In this document: one piece after another, positions 1 to 8,794 of the stretch
How the letters are laid out: each line of letters opens with the position of its first letter
How positions within the stretch are numbered: position 1 is the stretch's first letter
DNA from: Brassicibacter mesophilus
GTDB lineage: Bacteria; Bacillota; Clostridia; Tissierellales; Proteiniboraceae
NCBI RefSeq assembly: GCF_050433385.1
Contig: NZ_JBNPXI010000008.1
Span: 1-64,000 of the forward strand
Reading direction: 5' to 3'
DNA length: 64,000 nucleotides
Program-made: the position numbers and the translations under genes
The notes under the pieces: generated by a model
The model's input: the letters and a program-made list of their open reading frames with translations, nothing else
The model's database searches: none
Told to the model about the DNA's origin: nothing

Positions 1-67
1 ATCACCTTTCCTCTCGTTATTATAGTAGCTTGAACAACTCTATTATAACGAAAAGGTGATTTTTTTG
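1..67 (+). terminator. long inverted repeat followed by a T run
   Basis: The first 60 bases form an imperfect hairpin (ATCACCTTTC at 1-10 pairs with the segment ending in AAAAGGTGAT at 60). A run of T follows at 61-67. This has the form of a rho-independent terminator on the plus strand, probably for a gene to the left of the window. Confidence 0.5.
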
Positions 68-150
68 TATAACTTCTGTCGCGCACCCGCATAGCAGGTG
101 GTTTATTGTTTCGCACGCTTCGCGAGCTCAACAGGCTAAAGCCCATAAAT

Positions 151-172
151 AAAAAAACCCCAAAAGGGGTTT
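151..172 (-). terminator. terminator of the Glu-rich protein gene
   Basis: A compact hairpin, AAACCCC-loop-GGGGTTT, is followed on the minus strand by a T run. It lies just after the stop codon of the gene ending at 177. Confidence 0.75.
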
Positions 173-176
173 AAGT

Positions 177-1676
177 CTACTTAGGCGGTATGGTTGGATT
201 TAAAGGCGTAACTATCTTTCCACTCAATGCATCAATATATATTAACCAATATCCCATGTCTTCTTTATTTTTTTCTTTGTCCCTAAGCCAAGTAGTAAAA
301 CCGGTTGCACCATTGTAAGGCTGATCTTCTCTAGTAAATCTACCTGGTACTCCATAAACATAATATTGAACTTCATTTTGTCCCTCTACTACACCAAAAA
401 TATAGTGATTATGTCTTTTGATTAAGCTCTGGCATGTAGTAACCTTTGTCATGAACGGATATGGATAGTACATATTTACAAGATAGTTGTAGAATGGTAA
501 AAACCCTCTATAAATATTTTTACTATCATATTCTATCTCCCACCATTTATAGCCTTCTAAAGCTTCTCTAAATGGATTTACTCTATCAAAAAATTTTAAT
601 ATGTTCATAGCGTAGTTAGCAATTTGCTTGCTATAATTTCTTGCGTTTTCAATATAAGTATTTGATCTATTAATCGAGTGACCATAGGTATTATCATTAT
701 ACATATTATAGTTATATGTGTTTTTAAGTTCTTTGTTATCATAATATTTATCTTCTTCATACTCTTCATCTAGACCTTCTATTTTATCTGTTACCTCATC
801 TACTACCTGATTTACGTCAAGTAATTGTTCAAGCTCGTAAACTTCATCCTCGACTGCTTCATCCTGTTGTTCTATTTCTTCTTCACCATTAACTTCCTCT
901 GTCTGTTTCATTTCTTGTAGCTCTTCTATTGCCCCTGCTTCTATTATTTCTTCTGCTTCTTGAGTTTTCTGGAATTCTTCTGCCTCCTGAGTTTCTTCTA
1001 TATCTTGGGCTTCTTCTATATCTTGAGTTTCTTCTATATCTTCTTGTGCTTCCTCAATGTTTATTTCTTCTATTTTATTTTCGTAAAAGTCATCTGATTC
1101 TTCAATAGTAGAAGATTCCTTGGTTTCCGAAACCTCAATATATATTGGTTCTTCACTATCCTCAATCCTTTTCTCTTCCTTTTGGTAATGCCTTGGTTCT
1201 ACTTTATTTTCATTTTTTATATCTTTCTTAAGTTTGTCTAATATCATAGATACACTATCATCTGCATCTTGAATATATCCTGCCAATGGCACAACTAGTT
1301 TTTCATCCTGTTGTTTTTTTGAGCATAGCTTGACTAATATAACGTTGAATTTGTCGATAGAAACACCTGTACCTCCAACTGACAACGGATTAAATTGCCA
1401 TTCAACACTTCCTCTGCCATTACTATTTACAATTATTGAGCCAACATCAACCTTTGTTAACTTTAAATTGTCGTTAAATAGTATAAATCCTTTATAAATA
1501 TTTTCATCACTAATATTGGCATTTAATCCATCTACATTAAGTGCAAGTTTACCTTTACCGTCACGTACTTCAAGTTTAACATGCCCTTTAGGCCTTTGAT
1601 TATTTGCTTTTGAATAGTTGATGTTCTGTTCATCAAGTATAACAAATTTTCTCATATATGCTTGTTTTAAAGACAA
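177..1676 (-). CDS. conserved clostridial protein with Glu-rich linker, function unknown
   Basis: A 499-residue protein in three parts. Residues 1-140 form a beta-rich domain (RKFVILDEQ, VRDGKGKLALNVDGL). Residues 145-330 are a very acidic, low-complexity linker with imperfect IEE(A/T)Q repeats. Residues 365-499 form a conserved aromatic domain (WWEIEYDS, YRGFLPFYNYL, YYVYGVPGRFTRE, LNPTIPPK). I recognise the two end domains as a pair common in Clostridia but know no function for them. There is no signal peptide. The TTG at 1676 is chosen because AAAGGAGGG lies 8 nt upstream; the first ATG, seven codons in, has no such site. It lies downstream of rsmA, where Bacillus has the coat protease yabG, so a sporulation role is possible but only inferred. 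Confidence 0.7.
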   Translation of the reverse strand: MSLKQAYMRKFVILDEQNINYSKANNQRPKGHVKLEVRDGKGKLALNVDGLNANISDENIYKGFILFNDNLKLTKVDVGSIIVNSNGRGSVEWQFNPLSVGGTGVSIDKFNVILVKLCSKKQQDEKLVVPLAGYIQDADDSVSMILDKLKKDIKNENKVEPRHYQKEEKRIEDSEEPIYIEVSETKESSTIEESDDFYENKIEEINIEEAQEDIEETQDIEEAQDIEETQEAEEFQKTQEAEEIIEAGAIEELQEMKQTEEVNGEEEIEQQDEAVEDEVYELEQLLDVNQVVDEVTDKIEGLDEEYEEDKYYDNKELKNTYNYNMYNDNTYGHSINRSNTYIENARNYSKQIANYAMNILKFFDRVNPFREALEGYKWWEIEYDSKNIYRGFLPFYNYLVNMYYPYPFMTKVTTCQSLIKRHNHYIFGVVEGQNEVQYYVYGVPGRFTREDQPYNGATGFTTWLRDKEKNKEDMGYWLIYIDALSGKIVTPLNPTIPPK

Positions 1677-1781
1677 TCCTATTCCCTCCTTTCTACTCCT
1701 TATTACTAATATATGTAATAGAAGCTAAATAGTGAACTAATAGTTTGAATTAGGAATAGAATTAGTCTTTAAACTATTTAA

Positions 1782-2657
1782 CTAATCCCGATGAGCATTT
1801 GATATTGAATTAGCTAATGTGGCAAATTCATCAATGGATAAAGTTTCTCCTCTTCTTTGAGGATTTATATCACATGAATGCAAAATATCCTGTATTTCTT
1901 CTTTATTAATATTCAAAGTACCTGAGCTTAATGCATTTAGAAGTGTTTTTCTCCTCTTTCCGAATGCAGCCTTAACTACTTCAAAAAAAAGCTTTTTATC
2001 TATTACTTCCACCATGGGACTATCATATATATCAAGCATTATAACTGCTGAATCAACATTTGGCTTTGGCATAAACACATTTTTAGGTACATTAACAATT
2101 ATCTCAGGTTGTGAATAGTATTGTACTGCAACTGATAAAGCACCATAATCTTTGTTTCCAGGATCAGCCTGCATCCTCTCAGCGACTTCTTTCTGTATCA
2201 TTACAACTATTTTGTCAATGTCAAGCCTTTCTTCTAATAGCTTCATTATGATAGGTGTCGTTATGTAATATGGAAGGTTAGCAACTACTTTTATATTTCT
2301 GCCCTTCAACTTTTCTTTGATTAGTTGATCTAAGTTAATCTTTAATACATCTCCATAAACTATCTCAACATTGTCATAAGCACTTAATGTATCGTCTAAT
2401 ATAGGAAGTAGATTTTTATCTAATTCTATTGCTACTACCTTTCCAGCTCTTTCACATAGCTGTTGTGTTAATGTCCCTATTCCTGGACCTATTTCAATAA
2501 TTCCATCATTTTCATTTATATCTGCTCCATCACATATTTTTTCAATGATATTTCCATCTATTAAAAAATTCTGTCCTAGGCTCTTTGAAAATCTAAAACC
2601 ATGCCTTTCTATGACTTCCTTCGTTACATTTGGTGAATACAGTTTTCTATTGTCCAT
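1782..2657 (-). CDS. rsmA: 16S rRNA (adenine1518/1519-N6)-dimethyltransferase RsmA
   Basis: A 291-residue protein, normal length for KsgA/RsmA, which dimethylates two adjacent adenines in helix 45 of 16S rRNA late in 30S assembly. Visible motifs are the SAM-binding segment IEIGPGIGTLTQQL near residue 54, the acidic ligand in VVAIELDKN, and the catalytic NLPYYITTPI near residue 127. FGKRRKTLLNAL near 233 belongs to the C-terminal helical domain. Its start overlaps the end of rnmV by 11 bases, so the two are probably translationally coupled, the same arrangement as in Bacillus. Confidence 0.97.
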   Translation of the reverse strand: MDNRKLYSPNVTKEVIERHGFRFSKSLGQNFLIDGNIIEKICDGADINENDGIIEIGPGIGTLTQQLCERAGKVVAIELDKNLLPILDDTLSAYDNVEIVYGDVLKINLDQLIKEKLKGRNIKVVANLPYYITTPIIMKLLEERLDIDKIVVMIQKEVAERMQADPGNKDYGALSVAVQYYSQPEIIVNVPKNVFMPKPNVDSAVIMLDIYDSPMVEVIDKKLFFEVVKAAFGKRRKTLLNALSSGTLNINKEEIQDILHSCDINPQRRGETLSIDEFATLANSISNAHRD

Positions 2658-3195
2658 CTTCCTTATCTATCCTCCCTAGTGCTTCATTAAACTCCAGTCT
2701 TGTTATACCATAATTATTGAGTCTTTTTAAAAATTGTTTTGAATTACAATATCCTATACCAAGTATTCTTCCTAAGTAATCTCTTCTTTTTCTTGCATCC
2801 TCATTGCCTATCAGTCCATTCTCAAAAAGATCAGTATTAGAGAATTCTCTTCTCATTTCTACTGACTCTACTCTCGCTTTGCTAAGTGCTTCAATTATAT
2901 CCTCTGGAATAGCATTCTCTATTCCAATATTCCCCTCTTTTGTGGCTTTATCTCTCGGAAGAAAAGCATGCTTACAGTTTTTTACTCCCTTCGATACTAT
3001 CTTCCTAATCTTTTCACCAGCAAAGTCTGGATCAGTAAATATAATAACACCTCTTCTTTCCCCAGCTAATTTTATACGTTCTAAGGTTGTATCAGTAATG
3101 CCAAATCCACCTGTAGCAATAATTTCTGCATCAACTGCTCTTTTTACAGCAGTAATATCATCTTTACCTTCCACTACTATTATCTCTTTAATCAT
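2647..3195 (-). CDS. rnmV: ribonuclease M5
   Basis: A 182-residue Toprim-family endonuclease that matures the ends of 5S rRNA precursors with L18 as cofactor. The Toprim core is complete: the Glu of IIVVEGKDD at residues 5-13 and the TDPDFAGEKIRK motif near residue 54, which supplies metal-binding Asp residues. The start is well supported by GGAGAGG before ATG. It sits between yabE and rsmA, the order seen across Firmicutes. Confidence 0.96.
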   Translation of the reverse strand: MIKEIIVVEGKDDITAVKRAVDAEIIATGGFGITDTTLERIKLAGERRGVIIFTDPDFAGEKIRKIVSKGVKNCKHAFLPRDKATKEGNIGIENAIPEDIIEALSKARVESVEMRREFSNTDLFENGLIGNEDARKRRDYLGRILGIGYCNSKQFLKRLNNYGITRLEFNEALGRIDKEDGQ

Positions 3196-3286
3196 TTTTT
3201 CCTCTCCTTACTCTGATGTTTCCAACTTCATTTATTAATTATACCTTTAATTTTAATTATAATAAAGATAACAGCATCCAAAATGA

Positions 3287-3312
3287 AAATAGAGCAGTTC
3301 CCTGCTCTATTT
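3287..3312 (-). terminator. hairpin at the end of yabE
   Basis: An 11-bp stem (AAATAGAGCAG / CTGCTCTATTT) begins inside the last codons of the upstream gene and runs into an A/T-rich tail. It would terminate the yabE transcript before rnmV. Confidence 0.6.
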
Positions 3313-4338
3313 CCCGCTTATAATATATACTCTAACTTTCCTCAGCCCAAAAGCTTTAACATCTTTAGGACTTTCAAAAAATAAATCTATTCTATTTCCT
3401 TTTATTGCTCCACCTGTATCTTCCGCTACTGCATATCCATAATCTTTGCTTCCATCTAGGGATTCTATATATAACTTAGTTCCTAATGGTATGACTTTAG
3501 GATCTACTGCTACTACTCCTGGTCTTGCTCTTGTTCCAGAAGCAGTCATTCCATAGTATTTATCTCCAGGTCTTTTTCCTGTACTCTCATAGGTTAAGTC
3601 ATATGCAGTTGCCACCATAACTGCACTTCTTTTACCTGCAAAAGAACCCCTTGATGCGATTTCAAAATCCTTTGTACCTTTTTCAATTATCTCGTTAACA
3701 GGTTCCTTAGCTACGCTTTCTTCCATTATTTCACTAGATATAAGCTCTCCATTTTCATATATTTCTTTTATTTTAACTTCCTTTAATCCTCTTTCACCAT
3801 TTTGTACTTTTACATTTTTTCCTTTTTCTAAATCTTTATTATTCTTTGTTATTGTCTTATATGGAATTTCTTCACTTTTTACTTCGATTTTCTCATCTAC
3901 TCTTGTTACGTTTATCTCTAGCTTTGAGGTAACTTTCTCATTTAGTGAAGGTTCTATCTTGTCATTTTCATCATATGCTATTTCTAATGAGTCTAGTGCT
4001 TCCTTTACAGTATCTTTTGCTGTTTTAACCTCTAGCTTCTTATTTCCAAGGGTTACTGTAATAGGAACTGCTTTTTTTATATCTATTTTAAGTCCATCCT
4101 CTAGTTGTCTATCTAATGAAACATTTATATAATCCTCTTTATCTAGATTTATTTTCTTTTCCCCAAGCAGTTCTGAAACGGTGGCTTTACTTGTTTTAAG
4201 CATTATCTCATCACCATCGACTGAAATAGCAACATCATGAAATACCAAATCGTATGCTACGAATGATGCGGCTACTATTCCAATTAAAATGACTATAGAG
4301 ACAAATAAATGCTTATTATTTTTTATTAGCTCTACCAT
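3307..4338 (-). CDS. yabE: YabE-like secreted G5/3D-domain protein (cell-wall lytic type)
   Basis: A 343-residue protein with one N-terminal membrane segment (residues 10-30). Two DUF348-type repeats follow (about 35-80 and 90-140; the TVSELLGE and TVKEALDSL helices mark them), then a G5 domain (about 148-225) and a C-terminal 3D domain (about 240-340). The 3D domain keeps its hallmark aspartates in VATAYDLT, VAVDPKVIPLGTKLYIE and AEDTGGAIKGNRIDLFF. Family members resemble resuscitation-promoting factors and the MltA double-psi barrel, so a peptidoglycan hydrolase acting outside the membrane is likely. GGAGG lies 6 nt before ATG. Confidence 0.9.
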   Translation of the reverse strand: MVELIKNNKHLFVSIVILIGIVAASFVAYDLVFHDVAISVDGDEIMLKTSKATVSELLGEKKINLDKEDYINVSLDRQLEDGLKIDIKKAVPITVTLGNKKLEVKTAKDTVKEALDSLEIAYDENDKIEPSLNEKVTSKLEINVTRVDEKIEVKSEEIPYKTITKNNKDLEKGKNVKVQNGERGLKEVKIKEIYENGELISSEIMEESVAKEPVNEIIEKGTKDFEIASRGSFAGKRSAVMVATAYDLTYESTGKRPGDKYYGMTASGTRARPGVVAVDPKVIPLGTKLYIESLDGSKDYGYAVAEDTGGAIKGNRIDLFFESPKDVKAFGLRKVRVYIISGK

Positions 4339-4568
4339 CTTGTACCTCCTATTTTTTTTGCTCCACTGTATTTTATTTCATAACAAATTTTTTGTCAAAT
4401 TTATACCTATTATATGTCATATATGTAATATATATTATCGATTACCATTCTTAAATAAATTGTATTCGAAGATAGATAGAATGGATAGTATGACATTTAA
4501 GACTCTATAATATTTTCAAAAGTTTCACAGTGGTAACGTTCTTCTACTATTTATATTAATCTTTAATC
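4339..4568. other. intergenic stretch with no clear gene
   Basis: About 230 bases of AT-rich sequence lie between yabE and the terminator of the Met-rich gene. It probably holds the yabE promoter, but I see no convincing -35/-10 pair and no supported gene. Confidence 0.4.
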
Positions 4569-4610
4569 AAAAACAAAGACTAAATGAATTTTCACTTAGT
4601 CTTTGTTTTT
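4569..4610 (-). terminator. terminator of the Met/Pro repeat gene
   Basis: A 15-bp stem (AAAAACAAAGACTAA / TTAGTCTTTGTTTTT), nearly symmetric, so it could stop transcripts from either strand. It lies 35 bases after the stop codon of the gene ending at 4646. Confidence 0.8.
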
Positions 4611-4645
4611 TTACTATGTTTCTATATTATGTCCAGTTATTTAAA

Positions 4646-5053
4646 TTACATACAATCCATATCCATGTCGTCATCCATCATTGGATACATTGGCATCATT
4701 GGATTTGGGTTTGGCATTGGCATAATCGGGTTCGGATTCGGCATTGGCATAATTGGATTCGGATTCGGTATTGGCATAATTGGGTTTGGATTCGGCATTG
4801 GCATAATTGGGTTCGGATTCGGCATTGGTGCAATATTTTCTTCTCCACTCATCATAGGATATCCACATTGGTGCATACACATCATCATACATCGTCTCAT
4901 CATTGGATTCATCATTGGACACATTTCCATTGATGGATAGGTAGGGTATGTTGGATACATTGGATACTGAGGCATCATTGGGTATTCTGGGTTAGATGGA
5001 CGCTCCTCAGGTTTTTTATTTGGCTCTTGATATCGATCTCTAGGTCTTCTCAT
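4646..5053 (-). CDS. Met/Pro/Asn-rich tandem-repeat protein, possible spore-coat or metal-binding protein
   Basis: A 135-residue low-complexity protein, about a quarter Met and a quarter Pro. Residues 1-25 are basic and polar. Residues 25-70 are a Met/Tyr/Pro/Cys segment (CMMMCMHQCGYPMM), and residues 75-120 are five copies of an 8-residue unit of the type MPNPNPIM. The tail is MMDDDMDMDCM. The repeat is a 24-bp DNA tandem, so copy number can vary by slippage. Met, Cys, His and Asp clusters suggest Cu or other soft-metal binding, and the composition resembles minor spore-coat proteins; both are inference. There is no signal peptide. The other open frames over this segment are artefacts of the repeat. 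Confidence 0.75.
   Translation of the reverse strand: MRRPRDRYQEPNKKPEERPSNPEYPMMPQYPMYPTYPTYPSMEMCPMMNPMMRRCMMMCMHQCGYPMMSGEENIAPMPNPNPIMPMPNPNPIMPIPNPNPIMPMPNPNPIMPMPNPNPMMPMYPMMDDDMDMDCM
4698..4835. repeat. 24-bp tandem repeat coding for MPNPNPIM units
   Basis: About five head-to-tail copies of a 24-base unit (consensus contains GGATTCGGCATTGGCATAAT) lie within the Met/Pro-rich gene. The unit length is a multiple of three, so gain or loss of units keeps the reading frame. Confidence 0.9.
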
Positions 5054-5230
5054 TAAATCAACTCCTTTAATGGTATTTATTTACCTAGTATCATTATATG
5101 AAGAGGCTAGATAACCGTTACTTTTACTTTACATTTTCTTTTAATTTCATAGAAAACAACAATTTACTTTGATTTCCCGGGAAATACGACAAGTATTATC
5201 AATCTAGATTATATGCTTTTGCAAAATTAA

Positions 5231-5259
5231 AGGACCTAAGGAATTACCCCATAGGTCCT
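5231..5259 (-). terminator. terminator of tatD
   Basis: AGGACCTA pairs with TAGGTCCT around a short loop; the minus-strand tail is T-rich. It lies about 30 bases after the tatD stop codon. Confidence 0.65.
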
Positions 5260-5287
5260 GATTTCAAATAATCATTTAAAGCAATAA

Positions 5288-6052
5288 TTATATATTAAAT
5301 AACTTTTTTACATTCTGACTTGTTTTTTGTGCTATTTCTTCAAAAGACACTCCTCTTAACTCTGCTATCATTGCAGCTACATATCTTACATTTAATGGCT
5401 CATTTCTTTTCCCTCTATTAGGTTCAGGTGTCAAATAAGGAGAGTCTGTTTCAACCAGCATACGCTCTAATGGAATGTTTTTAGCTACTTCCTTAGGAGT
5501 TTTTGCATTCTTAAATGTTACTGGCCCAGCAAATGATAAATAAAAGCCCATCTTTAAATATTCTCTAGCCATTTCTAAGCTACCTGAAAAGCAGTGCAAT
5601 ACTCCTTTAAACTTCCCATCTGCATGCTCTTTTAATATGTCATACATGTCCTGCTGTGCTTCTCTCTCATGGATAATTACAGGGAGATCTAATTCCTTTG
5701 CAAGCTTTATCTGTTCTATAAACCATTTTTTCTGTACTTCTCTAGGTGAATTGTCATAGTGATAATCTAAACCAATTTCTCCTATTGCAACTACTTTTTC
5801 TTTTTTTGATAATGAACGAAGTAGTTCTATAGTTGTTTCATCCATAGTTTTAACTTCATGAGGATGTACTCCTACTGCAGCATATATATTGTCATATTTT
5901 TGAGATAAAGATACTGATTTAACTGATGATGCAACATCTGCACCAGGATTTATAACTATCTCTATGCCATCTTTGGTCAAATCTTTTATTACCTTATCTC
6001 TGTCCTTATCAAACCTTTCGTCATCAAGATGAGCATGGCTGTCAATCAACAT
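5288..6052 (-). CDS. tatD: TatD family metal-dependent DNase
   Basis: A 254-residue amidohydrolase-fold nuclease. The metal ligands are all visible: DSHAHLDD at the N terminus, GEIGLDYHYD near residue 90, the His of IIHERE near 128, LHCFSG near 152 and ETDSPYLTPEP near 203. TatD enzymes act on DNA 3' ends and possibly on other phosphoesters in the cytoplasm. The ATG at 6052 is preceded by GGGGGAAG at good spacing; longer frames reaching 6085 overlap the end of metG. It follows metG closely and is probably cotranscribed. Confidence 0.95.
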   Translation of the reverse strand: MLIDSHAHLDDERFDKDRDKVIKDLTKDGIEIVINPGADVASSVKSVSLSQKYDNIYAAVGVHPHEVKTMDETTIELLRSLSKKEKVVAIGEIGLDYHYDNSPREVQKKWFIEQIKLAKELDLPVIIHEREAQQDMYDILKEHADGKFKGVLHCFSGSLEMAREYLKMGFYLSFAGPVTFKNAKTPKEVAKNIPLERMLVETDSPYLTPEPNRGKRNEPLNVRYVAAMIAELRGVSFEEIAQKTSQNVKKLFNI

Positions 6053-6065
6053 AGTTTCTTCCCCC

Positions 6066-8024
6066 TTACTTAACCTTTGCTCCACTTCCTATATCTTCTA
6101 ATGTAGTCACTAATGTAAGCTTTTTTGCTTTATCTGCTGCAAGCACCATACCATGTGATTCAACTCCTCTAAGCTTAATTGGCTTTAAGTTGTAAACTAA
6201 GATGACATTTTTTCCTACTAGCTCTTCTGGCTTGTAATACTTAGCTATTCCTGATACTACCTGTCTTTTTTCATCTCCAACTTCAAGCTGAAGTACTAAG
6301 AGTTTATCTGCGTTAGGATGCTTTTTAGCATCTACTACCTTTGCTACTCTTAAATCTATCTTATCCACATCATCTATTGTAATATGGCTTTCTTCTTGTA
6401 CTTTTTCTTGCTGAGAGTCTTCTTTCTTTTTGCCATTTCTCTTTTCTATAAACCTTTCATTAGCTTCATTTAATCTTTCTAGCTCTTGCTTTACATCAAG
6501 CCTTGGAAACATTGGATTTTCTTTTCTTACTTTAAGTCCTGTAGAAAGCTTACCCCATTGTGATAAATCATCCCATGATGTTCCTTGACCGTGATCCATT
6601 CCAAGCTGTCTCCATATGCTGTCTGAGGTTCTCTCCATGAATGGTCTTATCAATACTGAAACTATTCTAAGTGTCTCAGCAAGATTATAAAGTACAGTAT
6701 CGAGTCTGTCTTTATTTTCCTCATCTTTGGCTAATATCCAAGGTGTAGTTTCGTCCACGTATTTATTTGCTCTACCTACAAGCTTCCAAATTTCTTCTAA
6801 TGCATTGCTATAGCTTAATTTATCCATAAATTGTTCTACTTTACCTGCAGTAGAAGTCGCTAGTTCTTTTAGACTTTCGTCAAACTCTCCGTCCTTAGAC
6901 GGTATTGGAATGATTCCACCATTGTATTTGTCAATCATAGCAACAGTTCTGCTTACTAAATTTCCTAAATCATTAGCTAGGTCTGAATTTATTCTATTTA
7001 AGAATTTTTCTTTTGCAAATGAGCCATCCTGTCCGAATGAAAACTCTCTCAGTAAGAAATATTTTAATGCATCTACTCCGTATAACTCAATTAATGGTTC
7101 TGGATATATTACATTGCCTTTTGATTTTGACATCTTATCATTCTCAAATAGTATCCATCCATGACCAAATACTTTTTTAGGAAGCTCAAGTCCTAAAGCC
7201 ATCAGGATTGCTGGCCATATAATTGTATGAAATCTCACTATTTCTTTTCCTACAAGGTGAGTATCCGCTGGCCAATATTTCTTGTATTCTTCATCGTTGT
7301 CTGTAAGATAGCCCAATGCAGTTATATAGTTGCTAAGTGCATCTATCCAAACATATATTACATGCTTATCATCAAAAGGTACTTTTATTCCCCAATCAAA
7401 CGATGATCTCGTTACGCACAAATCCTCAAGTCCCGGTCTTAAGAAGTTGTTTAACATTTCATTTCTTCTTGACTCTGGCTGTAAAAATTCTGTATTTTCT
7501 TCTAAAAGCTTAATCAGTCTGTCTTGATATTTAGACAACTTAAAGAAATATGCTTCTTCTTTTGCAAGCTTAACCTCTCTGCCACAGTCTGGGCACTTTC
7601 CATCTACTAGCTGACTTTCTGTCCAGAAGGATTCACATGGTGTACAATAATGTCCTTCATAATGACTTTTATATATATCACCTTGATCATACAGCTTTTG
7701 GAATATCTTTTGTACTATTTCTTTATGCTGTTCATCTGTAGTTCTAATGAACTTATCATAAGTTATGCCTAGCGTTTTCCAAAGTTCTTTTATATTACTT
7801 ACTATTCCATCTAGATATTCTTTAGGTGTAACGCCCTTATCTTTAGCTACAGTTTGGATTTTTTGCCCGTGCTCATCTGTACCAGTTAAGAATTTTACGT
7901 CATATCCTAAAATTCTCTTAAACCTAGCCATGGTGTCTGCAGCCACAGTACAATAAGTGTGTCCTATATGAAGATTATCACTAGGATAGTATATAGGTGT
8001 TGTGATATAAAATGTTTTTTTCAT
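6066..8024 (-). CDS. metG: methionine-tRNA ligase
   Basis: A 652-residue class I aminoacyl-tRNA synthetase that charges tRNA-Met. The HIGH motif appears as LHIGHTY near residue 21 and the KMSKS loop as KMSKSKGN near 298. A CTPC...CPDC zinc knuckle lies near residues 125-150. The C terminus (about 550-652, IDLRVAKVVDAKKHPNADKL) is the EMAP/Trbp111-like tRNA-binding and dimerisation domain. The ATG at 8024 is preceded by AGGAGG. The 5' leader is unusual: a Met T-box lies about 435 bases upstream, with a MITE-like repeat in between. Confidence 0.97.
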   Translation of the reverse strand: MKKTFYITTPIYYPSDNLHIGHTYCTVAADTMARFKRILGYDVKFLTGTDEHGQKIQTVAKDKGVTPKEYLDGIVSNIKELWKTLGITYDKFIRTTDEQHKEIVQKIFQKLYDQGDIYKSHYEGHYCTPCESFWTESQLVDGKCPDCGREVKLAKEEAYFFKLSKYQDRLIKLLEENTEFLQPESRRNEMLNNFLRPGLEDLCVTRSSFDWGIKVPFDDKHVIYVWIDALSNYITALGYLTDNDEEYKKYWPADTHLVGKEIVRFHTIIWPAILMALGLELPKKVFGHGWILFENDKMSKSKGNVIYPEPLIELYGVDALKYFLLREFSFGQDGSFAKEKFLNRINSDLANDLGNLVSRTVAMIDKYNGGIIPIPSKDGEFDESLKELATSTAGKVEQFMDKLSYSNALEEIWKLVGRANKYVDETTPWILAKDEENKDRLDTVLYNLAETLRIVSVLIRPFMERTSDSIWRQLGMDHGQGTSWDDLSQWGKLSTGLKVRKENPMFPRLDVKQELERLNEANERFIEKRNGKKKEDSQQEKVQEESHITIDDVDKIDLRVAKVVDAKKHPNADKLLVLQLEVGDEKRQVVSGIAKYYKPEELVGKNVILVYNLKPIKLRGVESHGMVLAADKAKKLTLVTTLEDIGSGAKVK

Positions 8025-8063
8025 ATTAAAACCTCCTGTTATTATTGATAACCAATGATGCAA

Positions 8064-8352
8064 TTTGAATATGAATAAAAAAACGTTCATGCGATGAAAA
8101 TTTTGAGAAAACTATAGACTCATACAGCGAAGCTTAATTCAGATGGAATCTTTTCTCTATCTGAATTATATTTGAACCAATCTAAGAACTATGCAATTGA
8201 TGAAGAAGCTAAGTAACTTACAACAAATCGAAGCTTTGTATAATCTACTTATCTTTACTTCCGACAGAAGGAGGAAGTATTAGAATTTTAAGCTATCAGA
8301 TAAACGAAAAAATCTCATATGCATTCTCTTATCTTTTTTATCCATATTCAAA
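8064..8352 (+). repeat. MITE-like repeat, copy 1 (inside the metG leader)
   Basis: A 289-bp segment with imperfect terminal inverted repeats: TTTGAATATGAATAAAAAA at the left and the complement of TTTGAATATGGATAAAAAAG at the right. The inner ends match copies 2 and 3 (GATGAAAATTTTGAGAAAACT at the left, AATCTCATATGCATTCTC at the right), while the middle is different. It encodes no protein I can support. It lies between the T-box terminator and the metG ribosome binding site. Confidence 0.75.
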
Positions 8353-8458
8353 CAATACCTTTTGTTTTAAGTTTAGCTATTCAAAAATTAAAGTAATTAC
8401 TTAGATGCATATTTCATTTAGTCTCAACATTACTTTAATTTTTAAATAAAAATATAAA

Positions 8459-8711
8459 ACGCCTCCATCTCTACAAGAGACGAAGGCGTATTCTTCGTGT
8501 TACCACTCTAATTCATCTAAACCTCACAGTCTAGATCTCACTAGGTTACAAATAATAACCTTGTAATAATAACGGATACAGCTCCGATACAGCCTACTTA
8601 GTTTCAGCTATATAGCTTAGGGTCCATGTTCAATTTAACTTCTATCACCAGCTTTCACCCACCCTGGCTCTCTAAAGATAGTTGCTAAACCTACTCTTCC
8701 CTTCATTGCTT
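8459..8711 (-). promoter_or_regulatory. T-box leader, methionine specifier, upstream of metG
   Basis: Read on the minus strand, this has the order of a T-box riboswitch. A stem I with GAAGAGTAGG and the apical AGAGCCAGGGTGGGTGAAAG region comes first. Next is a specifier loop carrying ATG at 8627-8625 (context GAACATGGACC), then the T-box GAGTGGTAACACG at 8509-8496. A GC-rich hairpin with a T-rich tail at 8489-8459 is the terminator. Uncharged tRNA-Met would pair with the specifier and the T-box and stabilise the antiterminator. The Met specifier agrees with metG downstream. Confidence 0.9.
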
Positions 8712-8794
8712 TTAAATATGTTATGATATATGTTCTACTATTTTAATAAAAACTATACATAAATTGTTCATTTTTGTCAAGAGTTTTTTCAATA

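Noticed and set aside
4584..4940. Plus-strand open frames rich in Gly/Ile/Phe or Trp/His over the tandem repeat
   Set aside because: They arise because the 24-bp repeat is free of stops in several frames. There is no ribosome binding site; the minus-strand frame has a good start region and a terminator.
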